Assembly (NCBI GenBank): GCA_029782215.1
Contig: JAKOVD010000014.1
Span: 1 to 45,013 of the forward strand
DNA from: Chloroflexota bacterium
Lineage (GTDB): Bacteria > Chloroflexota > Anaerolineae > J102
Direction: 5' to 3'
DNA length: 45,013 nucleotides
The notes beneath the pieces are model-generated. The model worked only from the letters and a program-made list of their open reading frames with translations. It searched no databases and was not told the origin of the DNA. The position numbers were made by a program, and so were the translations under genes. Positions 41,594 to 45,013 of this stretch are shown here, piece after piece (position 1 is the stretch's first letter; every line of letters starts with the position of its first letter).

Positions 41594-42625
41594 ATGCTCA
41601 CCGTCATCATTCCCACTCTCAACGCTGCCGCCTTCATCCCTGATTTGGTGCGCCGGGTCCAGGCCAGCCTCGAACCAGGCGATAGCATCATCGTCGTCGA
41701 CGATGGCTCTGACGATGGCACCCTGGCATTGGCGCAGGCGGGAGGGGCTCAGGTTTTGAGCACGCCCCACCCCCGCTGCGGTCCCGCCGTGGCCCGCAAC
41801 CTCGGCGCCGTCCACGCAACCGGCGACGTCCTCGTGTTCTTCGACGCCGACGTGATGCCGCATCCCGGCGCTCTGGCCCGCATCCGGGCCGCCTTTGCCG
41901 CCGACCCCGGCCTCGACGCCCTTTTCGGCTCCTACGACAACACCCCGACCGCGCGGGGCTTCCTCAGCCAATACAAGAACCTTTTCCATCATTATGTCCA
42001 CCAACATGGCGCCGAAGAGGCCAGCACGTTCTGGACGGGCTGTGGCGCTGTCCGCCGGGACGTCTTCGTGCGCCTGGGCGGCTTCACCGACGAATATGGC
42101 CGCCCGTGCATTGAGGACATCGAGCTTGGCTATCGCCTGGCGCGACAGGGTGGCCGGATTCGCCTTGACAAACAGCTCCTTGTGACGCACCGCAAGCATT
42201 GGACCCGCTCCGGGCTCCTCCGCACCGACATTGTGGACCGGGGGATTCCCTGGGCTGAGCTCATCCTGCGCCACCGCGCCTTTGTCAACGACCTCAACTT
42301 GCAGACCCACAACCGGGTCAGCGTTGTGACCTTGTGGTTGCTCCTGGTCAGTCTGGGGCTGTCTTTGTATGATCCCCGCAGTCTGGTCATCGCCCTGGGC
42401 CTGGCCCTGCTGCTGCTCTTGTTGAACCTGCAGCTGTACCGCTGGTTTGCCTCTGAACGCGGCTGGGGGTTCGCCCTGCGCGTCATTCCCTGGCATTGGC
42501 TCTACTACGGATACAACGCCGTTGCCTTCGTGCTGGGGGCGCTCCGCTACGGACGCTCGGCATTTGCCCGGGGCCATCTCCATCCCAATCGGCCGGGGGC
42601 GCTGGCCGAGAGAACGGCCGAATAG
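41594..42625 (+). CDS. Family 2 glycosyltransferase with C-terminal membrane segments
   Basis: 343 residues. The GT-A domain begins at once, 'MLTVIIPTLNAAAFIPDLV', followed by 'SIIVVDDGSDDGTLAL', the metal motif in 'VLVFFDADVMPHPGAL', 'WTGCGAVRRDVFVRLGGF' and 'CIEDIELGYRLARQGGRI' with the catalytic Glu-Asp. Two or three hydrophobic segments at about 240-295 anchor it in the membrane. Its likely role is to add a sugar to a lipid carrier or nascent glycan facing the cytoplasm. It has no QxxRW, unlike the first GT2 here. The start is fixed by the GT-A strand; longer versions from 41528 translate repeat DNA. Confidence 0.9.
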   Translation: MLTVIIPTLNAAAFIPDLVRRVQASLEPGDSIIVVDDGSDDGTLALAQAGGAQVLSTPHPRCGPAVARNLGAVHATGDVLVFFDADVMPHPGALARIRAAFAADPGLDALFGSYDNTPTARGFLSQYKNLFHHYVHQHGAEEASTFWTGCGAVRRDVFVRLGGFTDEYGRPCIEDIELGYRLARQGGRIRLDKQLLVTHRKHWTRSGLLRTDIVDRGIPWAELILRHRAFVNDLNLQTHNRVSVVTLWLLLVSLGLSLYDPRSLVIALGLALLLLLLNLQLYRWFASERGWGFALRVIPWHWLYYGYNAVAFVLGALRYGRSAFARGHLHPNRPGALAERTAE

Positions 42626-42670
42626 GCTGGCAGTGCACATCACCGTCACCTCGCTCCTCATCGCACGGAC

Positions 42671-44584
42671 ATGAACGCCACCCGACTCCTGGCCTGCGGG
42701 CTTGTCGCCGCCGGTTGGCCTGCGATCTACCGCCGTCTGCAGCACCGGCACCGCTGGGAACAGCACAACAGCGAGATCTACCTGTCCCTCTACTACGAGC
42801 AGATGTCGGCGGCAGCCAGCCGTGCCGGCCTGGCTTTGGGCGATCTGCTCCCGGAGTGCCGCAGCCACGGCGCCACGCACATCGCCGTCCTCGAGAACAC
42901 GCTGGACGACCTTGTCAGGCAGGGCGCCCTGGTGCCGGCGCCTTCGACCGCGCCGGGCCAACACCTTTTCGCCTCCAACCAGCCCGGCCTCATCGCGCGC
43001 CTCCGGTCTGAGTTTACCGCACGCGCGCCGCACAGCCTGGCGGAAGCCCAGCCGGAAGTAGAGTATCTGGCGCTGCAGGGTGACCTGGAGGCGCTCAAGA
43101 CCATCGGCCTCGGCTTTGACCCCGACATTTTCGCCCTCGTCCGGACGGCCGGTCTGCGCCTCGTTGCCCGCCCGGTCAGCTACGCCTGGCCCAGCCCTGT
43201 GAACATCGAGCGCACCCTGGCGCAAGCCGCCGCGCTCGGCGCCGCCACCGTCGCCTTCGCCCACGACCCCCTGTTGGGTTACGAGCGGCGTCTGGCGGCC
43301 GTCGCCGCCAGCCTGCGCCGGTACAGCCTTTTCACCGCCTACTTCCCTGACAGCCAGCACCAACGCGGGGACTGGCACCTCGCCAAGATGGCGCCTGAAC
43401 GAGCCATCCTTGCCCTTCGCTACTCCCCCGGCGAGATCGAAAGCGCGGACATGGCGAGCCTCGCCTACCGGGCGGCGCTGCGCGTCCGCGAAGGCGGCAT
43501 CCGGCTTGTCTTCGTCGACGCCAACCTGAGCGTCCACGCCTCGGATCCCACGGCGGTACTTCGCTACCTGGATCGGCTGGTCCGGGCCATTGCCGCTGCG
43601 GGCAGCTTTCAGCTCGACCGTCCTCACCCTGTCCCCGCTCAGTCAGCAGAGAGCGGCGATTCGCAGGACGGACCGGCATCCGCCGGCCCTCTCCCCTTGG
43701 CCGGCGTGCAGTCAGCCGTCACCCAGGCGTTGCAGGCTCCCCTGGTGGATGCTTCGCCGGGAGCGGGCGCCGGCCAGGAGCTGCTGGTTCCGGCCTTCGG
43801 CCTGGGTCTGCTGGTGCTGGAACGCCTAACGCCGCTCCCAACCCTGGCCACCCTGGCTCTCGTCAGCGGCGGCTACGCCTTGGCTGCCAACGCCCTTACC
43901 CGTCTCGACCGGCCCCGAAACGCGTTCGAGCGCAGCTATTCTTCCTCGCGCAGCTCGAAAGTCCTGGCGCTGGCGGCGCTGGGGGCCGGCCCGGCGGTGG
44001 GCCCTCTGGGGCTGGTGGGAGCGCCGGCGGCTGGCGCTTTGGCCGCTGCCGCCACAGGCAACCCTGAGTACTACCTGCGCATCGAAACCCTGCGCACCTA
44101 TCAGCTTGACTGGGTGCTGCCCCTTGCCATCCAGCTTGCCGTCGCTCCTCCCACCTTCCTGCAGGGACGCAGGCGCTGGCTGGGCGCCCTGGCGGTGCTG
44201 GGTTTGCCCTCGCTGCTGACGCCATTCCTGCCGTCGGACCCCCTCGATTTCCTGGACCGTGAGCAGCCTGTGCAACACGGCCTTGAGCTCGACATGGCCG
44301 ATCGCGCAGCGGGCAAGATCCGGCTTGGCTTGAGCCCCCAACCGCTGCGCCGGTGGGCGGGCCTTTCGCTGCTCTGGCTTCCCTACGCCCTGCTGCCCAA
44401 GGACACCAACACCCGCGCCCTCGTCGGCCTGCTGGCGACGACCGGCTCGGTGGCCACGGCGGGCTCCCTGCGCCAGGCCAGCCGTCCCATCGCGCTCAAC
44501 ATTGCCCAGGTCGCCCGCAGTTGGGCGTTGGCCGCGCCCTTCGCCGCCGCTGCCGCCCTGGCGCAGCTCGCCAGCCGAAAGTAG
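42671..44584 (+). CDS. DUF5693-like membrane protein
   Basis: 637 residues. The N-terminal 330 residues form a predicted extracytoplasmic or peripheral alpha/beta domain with the opening 'HNSEIYLSLYYEQMSAAASR' and 'GATHIAVLENTLDDLVRQG', similar to DUF5693 proteins of polysaccharide loci. The C-terminal half has about eight hydrophobic segments. 'ELLVPAFGLGLLVLERLTPL' and 'LSLLWLPYALLPKDTNTRAL' are examples. The biochemical function of DUF5693 is not established. Its place at the end of the glycosyltransferase cluster suggests export, assembly or processing of the envelope glycan. It begins 45 bp after the second GT2 gene, with no clear SD. The family call is moderate. Confidence 0.7.
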   Translation: MNATRLLACGLVAAGWPAIYRRLQHRHRWEQHNSEIYLSLYYEQMSAAASRAGLALGDLLPECRSHGATHIAVLENTLDDLVRQGALVPAPSTAPGQHLFASNQPGLIARLRSEFTARAPHSLAEAQPEVEYLALQGDLEALKTIGLGFDPDIFALVRTAGLRLVARPVSYAWPSPVNIERTLAQAAALGAATVAFAHDPLLGYERRLAAVAASLRRYSLFTAYFPDSQHQRGDWHLAKMAPERAILALRYSPGEIESADMASLAYRAALRVREGGIRLVFVDANLSVHASDPTAVLRYLDRLVRAIAAAGSFQLDRPHPVPAQSAESGDSQDGPASAGPLPLAGVQSAVTQALQAPLVDASPGAGAGQELLVPAFGLGLLVLERLTPLPTLATLALVSGGYALAANALTRLDRPRNAFERSYSSSRSSKVLALAALGAGPAVGPLGLVGAPAAGALAAAATGNPEYYLRIETLRTYQLDWVLPLAIQLAVAPPTFLQGRRRWLGALAVLGLPSLLTPFLPSDPLDFLDREQPVQHGLELDMADRAAGKIRLGLSPQPLRRWAGLSLLWLPYALLPKDTNTRALVGLLATTGSVATAGSLRQASRPIALNIAQVARSWALAAPFAAAAALAQLASRK

Positions 44585-44632
44585 CGGCGGCATCTTGTGG
44601 TCGCGACTTCAGTCGCCCACCTTGCCCCAGAC

Positions 44633-44667
44633 CAGAAGTCCGGCTTCTCGGAGAAGCCGGACTTCTG
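44633..44667. repeat. Perfect 15-bp inverted repeat
   Basis: CAGAAGTCCGGCTTC at 44633-44647 and its exact complement at 44653-44667 flank a five-base loop. No T-run follows, so it resembles a dispersed palindromic (REP-like) element more than an intrinsic terminator. It may still protect the 3' end of the cluster transcript. A GTCGC...GTCGC-rich motif precedes it at about 44601-44615. Confidence 0.75.
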
Positions 44668-44824
44668 CAATCTGCGCATCCTCGGCCGCCGCTAGAAAAC
44701 ACTCTCGCATACCCAGTCTCCGTGCAACACGCAGATTTGGCCAGACCTGCTTTCGCGCATGGTCCCGGCCAAATCGCTTCCATGCTACAATTTGGTACTC
44801 CGTGCTTCTTAGCCTAGTGCCTCG

Positions 44825-45013
44825 TTAAGTTTCTTTTTGCTCTTTTAGAATTGGATAGAGACGCTTAAGCTTGATGCGGGCATCGGCGGCGGTGAACTGC
44901 CACACGACCCTGGCGCAGGCATGATTGCGGCGAGCTTGCCAAGCGGCGACTTCGCTGATCAGGGTGTCCTTGTCTGGAATGCGCTGGTCCAGGCACTGAG
45001 CCGCAAGCACCGA
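44825..45013 (-). mobile_element. IS630-family transposase, C-terminal part (cut by window edge)
   Basis: The last 62 codons of a transposase enter from the right edge. 'LDQRIPDKDTLISEVAAWQA', 'RRNHACARVVWQFTAADARI' and 'KLKRLYPIL' match the C-terminal end of IS630-type DDE transposases as I know them ('WQFTTEDARIKLKHLYP'-like). The catalytic residues lie outside the window, so activity cannot be judged. The stop is a TAA at 44827-44825. A TA at 44815-44816, the target preferred by this family, followed by GTGCCTCGTTAAG may mark the element's end. Any Met within this stretch is internal, not the start. Confidence 0.85.

Noticed and set aside
41480..43627. 715-codon open frame antisense to GT2 and the DUF5693-like gene
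   Set aside because: Covers two recognisable plus-strand genes and has no motif of its own.

Overview
The window reads as a chromosomal segment of a GC-rich bacterium, most likely a member of the Chloroflexota (Caldilineae/Anaerolineae-like). This is inference. It rests on the gene families present: an EF-G-like GTPase with a Tyr in place of the usual G3 His, large secreted proteins with Thr-Pro linkers, an 'FPET..WVRG..FLxFY' domain I associate with Chloroflexota, a DUF5693-like protein and a stand-alone TrpB2-type tryptophan synthase. No rRNA or taxon-specific marker is present to settle it. No prophage, CRISPR array, conjugation or classical defence cassette is visible.

Layout. 1-3.0 kb: a palindromic element, a secreted beta-propeller protein, a NUDIX hydrolase and a metallo-beta-lactamase-fold hydrolase. 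3.5-6.6 kb: folD with its own promoter and a strong intrinsic terminator, convergent with aspS; aspS shares a compact divergent promoter region with the next gene. 6.65-11.5 kb: a 1330-residue protein with a glycoside-hydrolase-like barrel and three amidase/PGRP-like domains (two lacking metal-site residues), then scpA. 11.5-16.5 kb: a 44-bp tandem repeat, a possible small membrane protein and a 1452-residue secreted metzincin-like metallopeptidase. 16.7-19.8 kb: a glycosyltransferase and glmS. 20.3-23.7 kb: a minus-strand operon dacA-rluB-cmk-plsC. 23.9-29.5 kb: a plus-strand run of tgt, uppP, a PstS-like lipoprotein, a sugar-isomerase-type TIM barrel, a DAO-type flavoprotein and an SH3b membrane protein. 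29.5-35.9 kb (minus): a Gln-rich lipoprotein, PrsW-like protease, PHP phosphoesterase, EF-G-like GTPase, amidohydrolase, and a small conserved gene next to a wrecked nucleotidyltransferase gene. 36-38.2 kb: trpB and a PNPOx-like flavoprotein. 38.2-38.5 kb: tRNA-Cys and tRNA-Leu. 38.8-44.6 kb: an envelope-polysaccharide-like cluster (two GT2 glycosyltransferases, a UDP-galactopyranose-mutase-like flavoprotein and a DUF5693-like membrane protein). The right edge enters an IS630-type transposase.

A shared theme is the cell envelope: glmS (amino-sugar supply), uppP (lipid-carrier recycling), dacA and the amidase protein (peptidoglycan), plsC (phospholipid) and the glycosyltransferase cluster. The strongest candidate for something undescribed is a set of degenerate 7-bp tandem arrays in short intergenic gaps. 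In two places they form a composite leader (AGGTTGA-type heptamers, a shared block of about 25 nt, then pyrimidine-rich heptamers running up to the ATG) where a Shine-Dalgarno sequence would normally lie. Second is the amidase-like protein that pairs two degenerate copies with one intact catalytic copy and has no signal peptide.
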